A stretch of 64,000 nucleotides of DNA, from positions 124,001 through 188,000 of the forward strand of contig MHBH01000061.1 in assembly GCA_001804805.1 (NCBI GenBank), written 5' to 3'. The notes under the pieces are model-generated. The model did no database searches, was not told where the DNA came from, and saw only the letters and a list, made by a program, of their open reading frames with translations. A program made the position numbers and the translations under genes. This DNA is from Lentisphaerae bacterium GWF2_49_21 (GTDB taxonomy: Bacteria; Verrucomicrobiota; Lentisphaeria; Victivallales; GWF2-50-93). Positions 26,189 through 34,783 of this stretch are shown in pieces. Positions within the stretch are counted from its first letter, which is position 1, and each line of letters starts with the position of its first letter.

Positions 26189-27787
26189 TCATCTGGCAAT
26201 CCTGAAGGGGATATCTCCCGTGGAGTTGTCAGGGAACCCTCCTTCATCCGTAAGATTTCCGCCCAGGCTGTATATCATATATCCATTGCGACGCAGAAAG
26301 CATGCCTCCTTCTCATAAGAATCAGCTTTTTCTCCAAAGCTTTTCACCTTATGCAATACGATGTTTTTCTTTTCCATCCCGGGATATTCCGCATCCTTCT
26401 GGAGGAAATAATCATAACCCCCTTTTTTATACTGGAAATTACCGCCTGTAAAAGGATCCTGCGGCAATACAGGAAGGAATTCAGGCACAAGCATGTCCAG
26501 CGATTCAGGCAAAGCACGGTTCTTCAGCCTGTAGCGTTCGATTGCAAGCGCGGTCATGGCGGCCCTATGCATGGCAAGGATCTGTGCTTTTTTGCTTATG
26601 GCTGTCGACAACCCCGGCATCATCATGCCGACAGGAATAAAAGCCAGTTTATCATAAGGGCTTAAAGACGACCTCTCCTTTCCTGCACGTTCATAGAAGG
26701 CATTGTCATTGACGGCGGTGTCTTTCAAAGCCTTTGGGAAAGGTTTTTTACTGTCCTCCATCGCCGGAGTGATAAATTCCATCCATATTATTTTGCTTTT
26801 CATGGAAATCCCCGAAATTTTCTGGAACTTGATCAATGCAGATGTTCCCGCTGAACTCCCTTCGCCTGATAATACTTCACTGGCCCAGAACTTGCTCCAA
26901 TCCATATCTATGAAGAATACATTTTCGCCCGCGAGCGCGCGGTTCAGCCCATATGGATTTTCAGTATTTTGAATAGCGTTCATGATCCGCTGGAGCTGCG
27001 CTTCATCAAGTTCAACACGGCTCAGAAGATTTTCAACGGCATTTATAGCAATGGCATTACATGCATTCCGGACAAGAAAAGATATGAGCACGGGTTCACG
27101 ATCGAGGGAGCGTGCAATCCCGAATATGTACTCAATGTCTTCCAGGCAGGTCTCCAGATCGCCTTTTTCAGACGCCAGAAGTGATTCAAGGGCCAGCAGA
27201 CGCACCCCGTTCCGGAGACGGGAAAGGTGAGGAAGAAAGATCATATAGCCTTCCTTCAGGTCTATTTTAAACCGGCATTTCTCCATCTTGGCGGCCATTT
27301 TGAAGAACTGCAGGCTCTCCTTGTTTGTTTCTAGATAGATGGCAGACATCTTCCTTTCCCGTTCTGAAAGCATATCCGGAGGCACAGGAGTCCTGCATGT
27401 CCCGGCAATTGGAATGTTCTTCATCGGCTCCCAGGCGCCATCCTCTGCTTTTTTTCCTGCCAGCTCAGGGACTTTTCCTGCAAAATCGCATTTCCCAATT
27501 TCAATAAAGCTATCAAATCCCCTCTGGTAGACAAGGACCGCGTTATCCTCGTCCTTCACAGCAGTATACCAGGAGTCAAGTTCGGAAAGGGTTACAGGAT
27601 ATCCGGCCTCGCGGAGAACCTTCAGCTTTGCATCAAGCTTTGTTTTCAGCCCGTTCATGTAGCTGCCGTACACGAAATAGACAAAAAGAAAGAATATTAT
27701 CGCAAGTACAAATATCAGGCCTAGGAACAACATCAGCATCTTGAATACATTATTCCTGCCGGCAACAGCATCCTGTTTGTCTTCCAT
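26189..27787 (-). CDS. Membrane-anchored protein with a GspG-like C-terminal segment
   Basis: A 532-residue protein with one strong membrane helix (residues 14-38) and a large extracytoplasmic part that is mostly helical. I do not recognise the main domain. The last 100 residues (ALAIERYRLKNRALPESLDMLVPEFL, LPQDPFTGGNFQYKKGGY, YMIYSLGGNLTDEGG) have the same plan as the head of GspG pseudopilins: helix, PxDPFTG, then a YSxGxNxxDxGG end. Similar fusions appear in PVC genomes as uncharacterised proteins. It sits between hisC and tyrA without an evident link to aromatic synthesis. An AAAAGGAT precedes the ATG. Confidence 0.72.
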   Translation of the reverse strand: MEDKQDAVAGRNNVFKMLMLFLGLIFVLAIIFFLFVYFVYGSYMNGLKTKLDAKLKVLREAGYPVTLSELDSWYTAVKDEDNAVLVYQRGFDSFIEIGKCDFAGKVPELAGKKAEDGAWEPMKNIPIAGTCRTPVPPDMLSERERKMSAIYLETNKESLQFFKMAAKMEKCRFKIDLKEGYMIFLPHLSRLRNGVRLLALESLLASEKGDLETCLEDIEYIFGIARSLDREPVLISFLVRNACNAIAINAVENLLSRVELDEAQLQRIMNAIQNTENPYGLNRALAGENVFFIDMDWSKFWASEVLSGEGSSAGTSALIKFQKISGISMKSKIIWMEFITPAMEDSKKPFPKALKDTAVNDNAFYERAGKERSSLSPYDKLAFIPVGMMMPGLSTAISKKAQILAMHRAAMTALAIERYRLKNRALPESLDMLVPEFLPVLPQDPFTGGNFQYKKGGYDYFLQKDAEYPGMEKKNIVLHKVKSFGEKADSYEKEACFLRRNGYMIYSLGGNLTDEGGFPDNSTGDIPFRIAR

Positions 27788-27879
27788 GAAACCAGTATCC
27801 TTTTAAAGTCATGATTTCTAAGAAATATTTTCACTTCCAACTGCAAGAATATTTGATTTTCATAATGTATGGAGAGGAA

Positions 27880-28977
27880 TCAGGAAGAAACCACCGTCTT
27901 CAAGGCTGAAAGGAAACGAATGTTTTCATTTTCCTTTCCTATGGAAACCCTTATCCATTCAGGAAGATTGTATGGCCCCATAGGACGGACGATCACGCCT
28001 TTCTTCTGGAGCTCGTTGAAGACTTCAAATCCATTGCCGACTTTTATCAAGATGAAATTGGCGACAGGAGGCTCGAATACCAGTTTCATATCGGAACATG
28101 CCTTCATGATCAGATGTGCGCCTTTCTTGTAGGTCCTGCGGGAACGTCTGACAAAACTCTGGTCGTCGAGGGCTGCAGTCGCTGCGATCTGAGCCATCCT
28201 GCTCAAGTTGAAAGGCTGACGCGGCTTTTCCAGAGCATGTATGATCTCAGGTTTCGCTATTCCATATCCCACCCTGAGTCCGGCAAGGCCGTAGGCCTTC
28301 GAAAAACTCCTTAAGACAATGACATTGCGATTTTCCCTCACAAAGGACAGCGTGTCCGGCATCCTCTTGTAGGTAATTTCCGCATACGCCTCGTCGAAGA
28401 CCACGAGGACATCGTCAGGCACTTTCTCCATGAATTTCCTGACTTCCCTGTCCCTGACCATGGTTCCGGTAGGATTGTTCGGATTGCATATGAAGACTAC
28501 GCGTGTGTTGTCCTTTATCGCCTTACGAATGGCCCTGAGGTTGTGTGTCAGCCCTTTCATCGGGGCTTCAATGACTTCCGCGCCGAACATGCCGCAGATG
28601 ATCTTGTAGATCACGAACGCCTTCTCGCTCATCACGGCCGAAACTCCGGGATAGAGGAAGCTGTGGCCGATGAACTCTATCAGTTCATTGGATCCACAGC
28701 CGAATATAAAATGATCAGGAGGAAATCCATAATGCTCGGATATTCTTTTCCGCAGGTAATATGCCCCTCCATCGGGATACAGGTGCATTTCCGAACATGC
28801 CTTCTTCATCGCCCTCATTGCCTTCGGAGAAGGACCGAGAGGAGATTCGTTCGAGGCCAGCTTTATGATGTCATCAGGATCAAGCCCGAGTTCGCGCGCA
28901 ACCTCCTCTATCGGTCTTCCCGGCTGATAGGGTGAAACTTTCATAACATGCGGATTGACGTGTTTTAAAACAGACAT
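27880..28977 (-). CDS. hisC: Histidinol-phosphate/aromatic aminotransferase
   Basis: A 365-residue PLP enzyme of fold type I. Family motifs: LASNESPLGPSPKA near residue 41, YPDGGAYYLR, FGCGSNELIEF, CNPNNPTGTMV, FDEAYAE, and the PLP lysine in LRSFSKAYGLAGLRVGYG. In a pheA-tyrA neighbourhood it probably transaminates phenylpyruvate, hydroxyphenylpyruvate or prephenate rather than, or as well as, imidazoleacetol phosphate (inference). The stretch upstream is a text-like A/T repeat with no clear Shine-Dalgarno sequence. Confidence 0.9.
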   Translation of the reverse strand: MSVLKHVNPHVMKVSPYQPGRPIEEVARELGLDPDDIIKLASNESPLGPSPKAMRAMKKACSEMHLYPDGGAYYLRKRISEHYGFPPDHFIFGCGSNELIEFIGHSFLYPGVSAVMSEKAFVIYKIICGMFGAEVIEAPMKGLTHNLRAIRKAIKDNTRVVFICNPNNPTGTMVRDREVRKFMEKVPDDVLVVFDEAYAEITYKRMPDTLSFVRENRNVIVLRSFSKAYGLAGLRVGYGIAKPEIIHALEKPRQPFNLSRMAQIAATAALDDQSFVRRSRRTYKKGAHLIMKACSDMKLVFEPPVANFILIKVGNGFEVFNELQKKGVIVRPMGPYNLPEWIRVSIGKENENIRFLSALKTVVSS

Positions 28978-28980
28978 GGT

Positions 28981-29124
28981 TTATTTTCGATTTTTAATTT
29001 TTGATTTAAAAGCATTTAAACAACAGAACAAAATACTAAGACACGCTAAAGCTGTGAACTCCAACTAATTTCCAATCACAAATTTCCAGTTACAAGTTAC
29101 GAGTTTCCAGTATCAAGTATCAAG
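28981..29124. repeat. Repeat-filled gap between pheA and hisC
   Basis: Text-like A/T repeats (variations on AATTTCCAGTTACAAGTTAC) fill both ends. In the middle at 29040-29065 is a 26-base sequence beginning GACACGCTAAAGCTGTG that occurs identically at 47242-47267. I see no gene. Confidence 0.75.
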
Positions 29125-30192
29125 TTACAAAATATCTCTTGAACGCGGATAACTTCCCAGTATCCTGACAAACTGGCACATGTACTTGAGCTTCTTTAAA
29201 GCCTTCTGCGGAGCGGGATCCTCATGGTGCCCGTGGAAATCCAGGAAGAAATAGTATTCCCAGTTCCTCCGTTTGGACGGACGGCTCTCGATCATCGTCA
29301 GAGTCACTTTCTCGTTCTTGAACGGCAGCAGCGAATCATAGAGCGCCCCTACCCTGTCCTTTATTGCATAGCAGATGGAGGTCTTGTCATCACCGGTCGG
29401 ACGCGGTTCCTGCCATCCGAGCACTAGGAACCTTGTCGTATTGTCGGCATTGTCCTCGATGTTGTCGGCTACAATGTCGAGCTTGTAGAGTTCTGCGGCA
29501 AGCGTGCTTGAGATTGCGGCGGAATATTTCTCCTCTGCAGCGACCTTTGAAGCCTTGGTTGAGCTCGATGATTCAATTGTCTCGACTCCGGGCAGATGCT
29601 CCTGCAGCCAGCTTCTGCACTGGCCGAAGATCTGCGCGTGGCTGTAGACTTTCCGGATCTTGCTCATCGGGCATTTCGCCAGAAGGTTGTGATGGATCCT
29701 GGTATTGATCTCGGCGCATATCTTCGCGGAGGAATTCACAAGCATGTCGAGGGTATGGTTCACCGCCCCTTCGGTGGAGTTCTCGATCGGGACAACCCCG
29801 TAGTCTATGCGTTCGGTCTCCACATCATTGAAAACGTCGGATATCCCGGATTTCGGGACATACTTTGCGCAATGGCCGAACTTGCTGAGAGCCGCAAGAT
29901 GCGTGAACGAGGCTTCCGGACCGAAGAAACCGATCGTCAGAGGCTTCTCGAGTGAAATAGCCCCGGACATAACTTCCCTGTAGATGGCCCTGAGGGCCTG
30001 TGGTGACATCGGTCCTTTGTTGAGCTTTTCAAGCCTTCCGAGCAGCGCCTTCTCACGTTCGGGAACATAGATTTCGCGTGAGGTCCTTTGTTTCAGATGC
30101 CCTATCTCGATGACGTGCTTGTAGCGCTCATTTATGAGCTTGACTATCTTTTCGTCAATCTGGTCTATCTCTTTCCTGAGTTCGTTAAGCAT
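29125..30192 (-). CDS. pheA: Bifunctional chorismate mutase / prephenate dehydratase
   Basis: A 355-residue P-protein. Residues 1-85 are an AroQ-type chorismate mutase (LRKEIDQIDEKIVKLINERYK), with the usual Arg/Lys helix pattern. Residues 90-270 are the dehydratase (GFFGPEASFTHLAA, VPIENSTEGAVNHTLDML, and the catalytic TTRFLVLG). Residues 275-355 are the regulatory ACT domain with the phenylalanine-binding ESRPSK. It leads the aromatic block; phenylalanine feedback is expected from the ACT site. It starts the minus-strand run that continues with hisC and tyrA. Confidence 0.96.
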   Translation of the reverse strand: MLNELRKEIDQIDEKIVKLINERYKHVIEIGHLKQRTSREIYVPEREKALLGRLEKLNKGPMSPQALRAIYREVMSGAISLEKPLTIGFFGPEASFTHLAALSKFGHCAKYVPKSGISDVFNDVETERIDYGVVPIENSTEGAVNHTLDMLVNSSAKICAEINTRIHHNLLAKCPMSKIRKVYSHAQIFGQCRSWLQEHLPGVETIESSSSTKASKVAAEEKYSAAISSTLAAELYKLDIVADNIEDNADNTTRFLVLGWQEPRPTGDDKTSICYAIKDRVGALYDSLLPFKNEKVTLTMIESRPSKRRNWEYYFFLDFHGHHEDPAPQKALKKLKYMCQFVRILGSYPRSRDIL

Positions 30193-30435
30193 GGGAGCCC
30201 CGCTGTTTTATTCTGATTTATCTCAAACCATTAAAATAACACCTTTTAAGGGTAAAGAAAAGGGGAGTTTGAAAAGTAGGGATGGGCTTTAGCCTGTCCC
30301 TGTCTTTGAATTATTTAGAGACTGTCAATAATGTCGCAAGGCAGCTTCCATATGTTTTTACTGTTGAATGCAAAATGCTGCAAGGATTGATTTAGGAAGT
30401 TAGAATGATAATCTTATGTCCAATTGAAAATAAAA

Positions 30436-31419
30436 ATGAAAATCCATTTCAAACTGTCAATTATCCTAATCTCTCTCATGCTGATAGTTTTTTCCTCGCT
30501 GGGCGAGGAAAAAGCCCCCGAGGCGAAGCCGAAGGTGCAGGAAACCGGATTCTGGGAAGGCATAGGCAATCTCTTCCTGCCGCATGCCGAGAAACGAAAT
30601 GTTCTGTATGAAAAGCAGACCCAGTATTTCCTTGTGACCGTCGAGGAGGACAGCAAAGGTCTCAGGCATATGGTGTTCAATCCCAACAAGGGCTCCCAGG
30701 GGATATGGAATCCGAAGATGCCGGATGAACTGATCTCCAACTACTGCAGGTTTTCAACGATATTCCTGCCCGCCCTGAAAATCCCTCCTAAAAGAGTACT
30801 GTTCATCGGCCTCGGTGCAGGTATTGTGCCTAGGTTCGTAAGGAAGAACTTCCCGGATGCTGTCATCGACATCGTCGAAATAGATCCGGAAATAACAATC
30901 ATCGCGGAAAATTATTTCGGATTCAAGAAGGATGACAAGATCAAGATCACGATCGGGGACGGCCGGGACTTCATCAACCGCAACAAGGAAAAATACGATG
31001 TCATCTTCATCGACGCCTACACCGCCGACCGGATCCCGTTCCAGCTCACGACCATCGAATTTTACCAGACAGTCCGCGACTCTTTGGCTCCGGACGGCAT
31101 AATGACTGCGAACATCGCAAACCTCGGGAAACCAACGTTCATAGCGAGCGAGATAAAAACTGTCCGGTCCGTTTTCCCGGACCTTGCAGTTTTTATAACG
31201 GAGAACAACTCGAATTATATCCCGTTTTCGTCGTATGGCAGGAAACTCGACAATGCAGAGCTGAAGGAGAAGGCCTTGAAAATAGAAGCGGAGAAAAGGC
31301 TCAGCCTGAACATCGGTGAAATGCTCGACACGAGGATGCCAGAGGACGAGATCGGAAAAATGATTGAAAAGGTGGATATACTGAAGGATGATTTCGCACC
31401 CATCGAAACAATGAAGTAG
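30436..31419 (+). CDS. Spermidine-synthase-like enzyme with an N-terminal signal peptide
   Basis: A 327-residue protein. The start was moved from TTG 30424 to the ATG at 30436. Residues 1-25 form a signal peptide or anchor (IILISLMLIVFSSLGEE). The catalytic domain has the class I methyltransferase-like fold of polyamine synthases: VLFIGLGAGIVPRF near 121, VDIVEIDPEI near 150, GDGRDFIN, and DVIFIDAYTADRIPFQLTT near 192. In many bacteria this domain is fused to a membrane part resembling a transporter. Here the membrane part is the next gene. The signal peptide would place the enzyme outside the cytoplasm, which is unexpected for a nucleotide-cofactor enzyme. Substrate unknown. Confidence 0.8.
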   Translation: MKIHFKLSIILISLMLIVFSSLGEEKAPEAKPKVQETGFWEGIGNLFLPHAEKRNVLYEKQTQYFLVTVEEDSKGLRHMVFNPNKGSQGIWNPKMPDELISNYCRFSTIFLPALKIPPKRVLFIGLGAGIVPRFVRKNFPDAVIDIVEIDPEITIIAENYFGFKKDDKIKITIGDGRDFINRNKEKYDVIFIDAYTADRIPFQLTTIEFYQTVRDSLAPDGIMTANIANLGKPTFIASEIKTVRSVFPDLAVFITENNSNYIPFSSYGRKLDNAELKEKALKIEAEKRLSLNIGEMLDTRMPEDEIGKMIEKVDILKDDFAPIETMK

Positions 31420-31420
31420 G

Positions 31421-31532
31421 TTGACAGGATAACAGGATTTTCAGGATAATAATTAAATACAGACTCTAAAAGTGCAATTCAACTTTTCCATCATCCTTAT
31501 AATATCTTGTTAATCCCGTAATCCTGTCTATA
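31421..31532. repeat. Inverted pair of the ATCCTGTCA repeat family
   Basis: Two copies of a short repeat face each other in the gap: TTGACAGGATAACAGGATTT at 31421 and TAATCCCGTAATCCTGTCTA near 31511. Related copies occur at 36981, 55072 and 55911. They could pair in a long hairpin between the enzyme gene and the membrane gene. Confidence 0.7.
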
Positions 31533-31543
31533 ATATTGTCTCT

Positions 31544-32155
31544 ATGTCAAAAACAATTCTATATTCAATCGCTTTCCTGACGGGTTTCGCCGTTATGGGA
31601 TATGAGATACTGGGCACTAGGATACTTGCCCCGGTATATGGAAGCGAAATTTTTGTCTGGGGGGCGATCATTTCCGTCTTCCTCGCCGGACTATGCATCG
31701 GATATGCAGCCGGCGGAAGGATTGCCGACAAAAGATCGGACATCCACATTCTTTCAAGGATCATCCTGGTCCCTTCGGTGCTCATAGTCCTGACACCCTA
31801 CTACGCTCCTTGGATGTGCAATATTTTCAAGGCGATGAATCTTGACACAAGGCTTGGCGCACTGCTTCTTTCAATTGTTCTTTTTTTGGTCCCCTGCATC
31901 TTCATGGGGGCTGTCATACCCATCATTGTAAAAGCCATTGCCACCAATATTGAAAAAGTCGGATCTTCGGCGGGAAATGTGTATTCTATCTCCACAGCAG
32001 GCAGCATTGCAGGAACACTGTTCACATCCTTTTATCTAATAAGCTGGATGGGCGTCCTGAAGGGAATCCAGATGATCGGAATAATCGTCGCGGCATGCTG
32101 GTTTTTATGCCTTTATTATCATTACAGGAATAAGAAAAGGAAGGGACAGCCTTAA
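31544..32155 (+). CDS. Membrane half of a fused MFS/spermidine-synthase type protein
   Basis: A 203-residue polytopic protein with about six membrane helices. The start SIAFLTGFAVMGYEILGTRILAPVYGSEIFVWGAIISVFLAGL is the sequence found at the N-terminus of proteins annotated as fused MFS/spermidine synthases, and GSIAGTLFTSFYLISWMGV is their later loop. In those proteins it precedes the enzyme domain; here it is separate and lies downstream of it. It probably forms a membrane complex with the product of the gene before it. A fold-breaking truncation is unlikely since it ends cleanly after a basic tail. Confidence 0.85.
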   Translation: MSKTILYSIAFLTGFAVMGYEILGTRILAPVYGSEIFVWGAIISVFLAGLCIGYAAGGRIADKRSDIHILSRIILVPSVLIVLTPYYAPWMCNIFKAMNLDTRLGALLLSIVLFLVPCIFMGAVIPIIVKAIATNIEKVGSSAGNVYSISTAGSIAGTLFTSFYLISWMGVLKGIQMIGIIVAACWFLCLYYHYRNKKRKGQP

Positions 32156-32197
32156 GTCCGTCCCTTCTTTTTCTTATAACATTTAAATTTGTGGAAA

Positions 32198-34066
32198 ATG
32201 AGTTTCAACGGAATATTAACTATTGCCTTCCTCTCGGTCCTCTCCGTAAACGGAGCGGAGCCCGCAGACAAACAACAAAAGGAAAATACAATCATGGAAA
32301 TATCTTCTTATCTCGATGACAAGCCCGTCGGTCCTGGAATCAGGATCTCCGACAGGGAGAAATGGGACAAGCTAAAAGAAGCCGCGGCTTTCAAAAAGGC
32401 TGTCCCTAACGCCGAAAAACTCCTGAAGGAGCCGATGCCTGAAACCTCGGACGATGTTTATCTCGATTTCAGCAGGACAGGCAACCGCACAAGATGGCAG
32501 GACGTAAACTTCAAAAGGCGGAGCAGGATCAAGACGCTCACACTTGCCGAATGCCTGGAGAACAAAGGCCGTTTCATCCCGGCACTGGAGGAATCTATAA
32601 GTGAGATATGCAGGGAGAAGACCTGGGTAATGCCGGCTCATGACCGCAAGCTTGACAATTTCAACGGAAAAGTCCTGGAAATAGATCTTGCCTCAAGCAT
32701 GCTCGGACTCAGTCTGGCGACTTCATATTTCGTCCTTGGAGACAAACTAAGCCAAGGCTGCCGGACAATGATCGAAGAGAACATCAGAAGGAGAATTGTC
32801 ACCCCCTATAAGAACATGCTCTCAGGAAAACAGCCGATGTGGTGGCTCAAGGGGGAAAGCAATTGGAACGCCGTATGCCTCGGCTGCGTTACCGCCACAG
32901 GACTCACCATGCTTGAATCAAAGGAGGAGCGAGCCTTGTTCATCTCTGAAGGTATCAAGTATTCGAAATATTATGTGGCGGGCTTCACGGATGACGGCTA
33001 CTGCAGCGAAGGACTGGGTTACTGGAATTATGGGTTCGGCCATTATGCCATACTTACCGAAGCCATACTGAAGGCTACACACGGGAAGATGAATCTTTTC
33101 AATGACAAGAAAATAAAGGTCATGTCTGAATTCCCCGTAAATATCGAGATCATCAATGGAGTGTATCCCGCCTTCGCAGACTGCGACATCAAAGCCAGGC
33201 CCAGGGATTCACTGGTCAAATACATAGCCTACAGATATGGGCTGACGGATGGATATGACAACTTCAACTGCGATGATGATCTGTTCCACTGTCTCGCCGC
33301 CTCATTCCCGGAAAAGACCGAAGTCCCTGAGCTTCCCGGGAAAGCTGATGACAAGCTAAGGTCATGGTTCAACAATGCCGGAGTACTGATATGCCGTCCT
33401 GCAAAAGACAGCTCCTGCAAGATCGGAGTCGCACTGAAAGGCGGCCACAATGGTGAACAGCACAACCACAACGATGTCGGCTCCTACGTAATCGTACTCG
33501 GCAAGGAACCGATCGTCCTTGATCCCGGCGGCGAGGTATACACTGCCAGGACTTTCAGCGCCAAACGTTATGACAGCAATCTCCTCAACTCGTTCGGACA
33601 TCCGGTGCCAGTCGTCGCAGGACAGCTCCAGAAGACCGGCAAGGAGGCGAAGGCGATAATACTGAAGACAGAATTCTCCGATGTGTGCGACACCTTTGAA
33701 ATGGACATAAGCTCGCTTTACGATGTCAAAGAACTGAAATCCCTGAAAAGATCCTTCGTGTATTCGAGAAAAGGGGACGGTTCCTTGACGGTGACGGACG
33801 AAGTGGCCTTTTCAAAACCCATGGCCTTTGAAACCGCAATAGTGACTTTTGGCTCCTTTGAGAAGAAAACAGGTTCGTCGCTGGTGATCAGTTCAGGGAA
33901 GGAGAAGATACTTGCGGAATTCTCCACCGACGGCGGTGAAATTGAAATCACATCCGAGGAGATAAAGGAGGAAAGGCACAGCAAGCTCGACCCTACCCGT
34001 ATCGCCCTGACGCTGAAAGGTCCTGTGGAAAAGGCCAAGATAACGGTGAAATACAGCCCGTTATGA
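32198..34066 (+). CDS. Heparinase II/III-like polysaccharide lyase
   Basis: A 622-residue exported protein (signal MSFNGILTIAFLSVLSVNGAE from the ATG at 32198). The N-terminal half is an alpha/alpha toroid like that of alginate and heparinoid lyases (PMWWLKGESNWNAVCLGCVT, WNYGFGHYAIL). The C-terminal half holds the heparinase II/III domain, with the core GGHNGEQHNHNDVGSYVIV near residues 414-432 and DPGGEVYTARTFSAKRY. The family cleaves uronic-acid glycans by beta-elimination; the true substrate is unknown. It probably feeds on marine or host glycans like other enzymes in this window (inference). Confidence 0.87.
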   Translation: MSFNGILTIAFLSVLSVNGAEPADKQQKENTIMEISSYLDDKPVGPGIRISDREKWDKLKEAAAFKKAVPNAEKLLKEPMPETSDDVYLDFSRTGNRTRWQDVNFKRRSRIKTLTLAECLENKGRFIPALEESISEICREKTWVMPAHDRKLDNFNGKVLEIDLASSMLGLSLATSYFVLGDKLSQGCRTMIEENIRRRIVTPYKNMLSGKQPMWWLKGESNWNAVCLGCVTATGLTMLESKEERALFISEGIKYSKYYVAGFTDDGYCSEGLGYWNYGFGHYAILTEAILKATHGKMNLFNDKKIKVMSEFPVNIEIINGVYPAFADCDIKARPRDSLVKYIAYRYGLTDGYDNFNCDDDLFHCLAASFPEKTEVPELPGKADDKLRSWFNNAGVLICRPAKDSSCKIGVALKGGHNGEQHNHNDVGSYVIVLGKEPIVLDPGGEVYTARTFSAKRYDSNLLNSFGHPVPVVAGQLQKTGKEAKAIILKTEFSDVCDTFEMDISSLYDVKELKSLKRSFVYSRKGDGSLTVTDEVAFSKPMAFETAIVTFGSFEKKTGSSLVISSGKEKILAEFSTDGGEIEITSEEIKEERHSKLDPTRIALTLKGPVEKAKITVKYSPL

Positions 34067-34086
34067 GAATCTGAATCTGTGCTGGT

Positions 34087-34223
34087 AGTTACTAATAGTC
34101 TCGAAATAGAATGGAGTTCCAAAATAAAGGAGGGCGGGTTTTCCAACCCGCCATATACGGGTAACGCGGGTTGGAAAACCCGCGCTCCTTTGAAGAGGAA
34201 ATGCATCGAGACTATTAGTAACT
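34087..34223. repeat. 137-base nested inverted-repeat element
   Basis: Outer perfect 17-base arms (AGTTACTAATAGTCTCG and its complement) enclose a second palindrome made of AGGGCGGGTTTTCCAACCCG and its partner CGCGGGTTGGAAAACCCGCG. The inner part resembles the GGCTGGAAAGCCCGCC elements at 57678 and 61527. It has no open reading frame. Confidence 0.8.
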
Positions 34224-34327
34224 GCAAACAAAGACGTTCCGTACTAGAAAGTTTCATTTGCATATCCTGAAAGACCAGCGGGAATTGACAGCATCTGGAA
34301 TTTTTCAATCTTTTTTACTTTTTCCAC

Positions 34328-34375
34328 TTGCATACCTCGTGCTCCGATGTATTATAGCCTCGGAACACGAGGTAT
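34328..34375 (+). promoter_or_regulatory. Promoter and operator of the padR gene
   Basis: TTGCAT, 16 bases, TATTAT gives a good sigma70-like promoter at 34328-34355. Its -10 box lies in the loop of a near-perfect palindrome at 34332-34375 with arms ATACCTCGTGCTCCGA and TCGGAACACGAGGTAT (one mismatch in 16). The left arm also overlaps the -35 box. A repressor bound there would block RNA polymerase. PadR proteins often bind an ATAC...GTAT palindrome, so self-repression is likely (inference). Confidence 0.75.
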
Positions 34376-34432
34376 ATGGGAAATGGCATAAGGCGCCTAT
34401 GGCCAAAGCCGCAAAATGGAGGCTGGAAAACT

Positions 34433-34768
34433 ATGGATTTCTCTCCCGATCTTGTAAAAGGAAGCATCGAGCCGGTCATTCTCCAACTGCTGAGCGAGCA
34501 GGAACGGTACGGCTATGAGATCATCAAGACTGTAAATCTGCGTACTGGCAATGTATTCGACTGGAAGGAAGGAACCCTGTATCCCTGGCTGCACAGATTG
34601 GAAGGCGACAAATTGATCCAGAGCCGCTGGGTTGAGGCTGACTCTGGGCGGCAGCGCAAGTACTACCGGATAACGAAACGCGGGCTTGCCTCCCTTGCCG
34701 AACGCAAGGACGAGTGGAACAGTTTCTCAAAGGCGGTAAACGCGCTTCTCCTTGTCCAACCTGCATGA
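34433..34768 (+). CDS. PadR-family transcriptional regulator
   Basis: A 111-residue winged-helix protein. The start at 34433 (MDFSPDLVKGSIEPVILQLL) has GGAGG ten bases upstream and the usual PadR N-terminus. Residues 25-45 (EQERYGYEIIKTVNLRTG) are the first helices; EGTLYPWLHRLEGDKLIQSRW is the recognition helix and wing, and RQRKYYRITKRG the second beta hairpin. PadR proteins repress until a small ligand binds. It is 15 bases upstream of the gene for a large membrane protein, which is the standard partnership. A strong palindrome covers its promoter. Confidence 0.92.
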   Translation: MDFSPDLVKGSIEPVILQLLSEQERYGYEIIKTVNLRTGNVFDWKEGTLYPWLHRLEGDKLIQSRWVEADSGRQRKYYRITKRGLASLAERKDEWNSFSKAVNALLLVQPA

Positions 34769-34783
34769 ACTGGAGGTGGAGCC

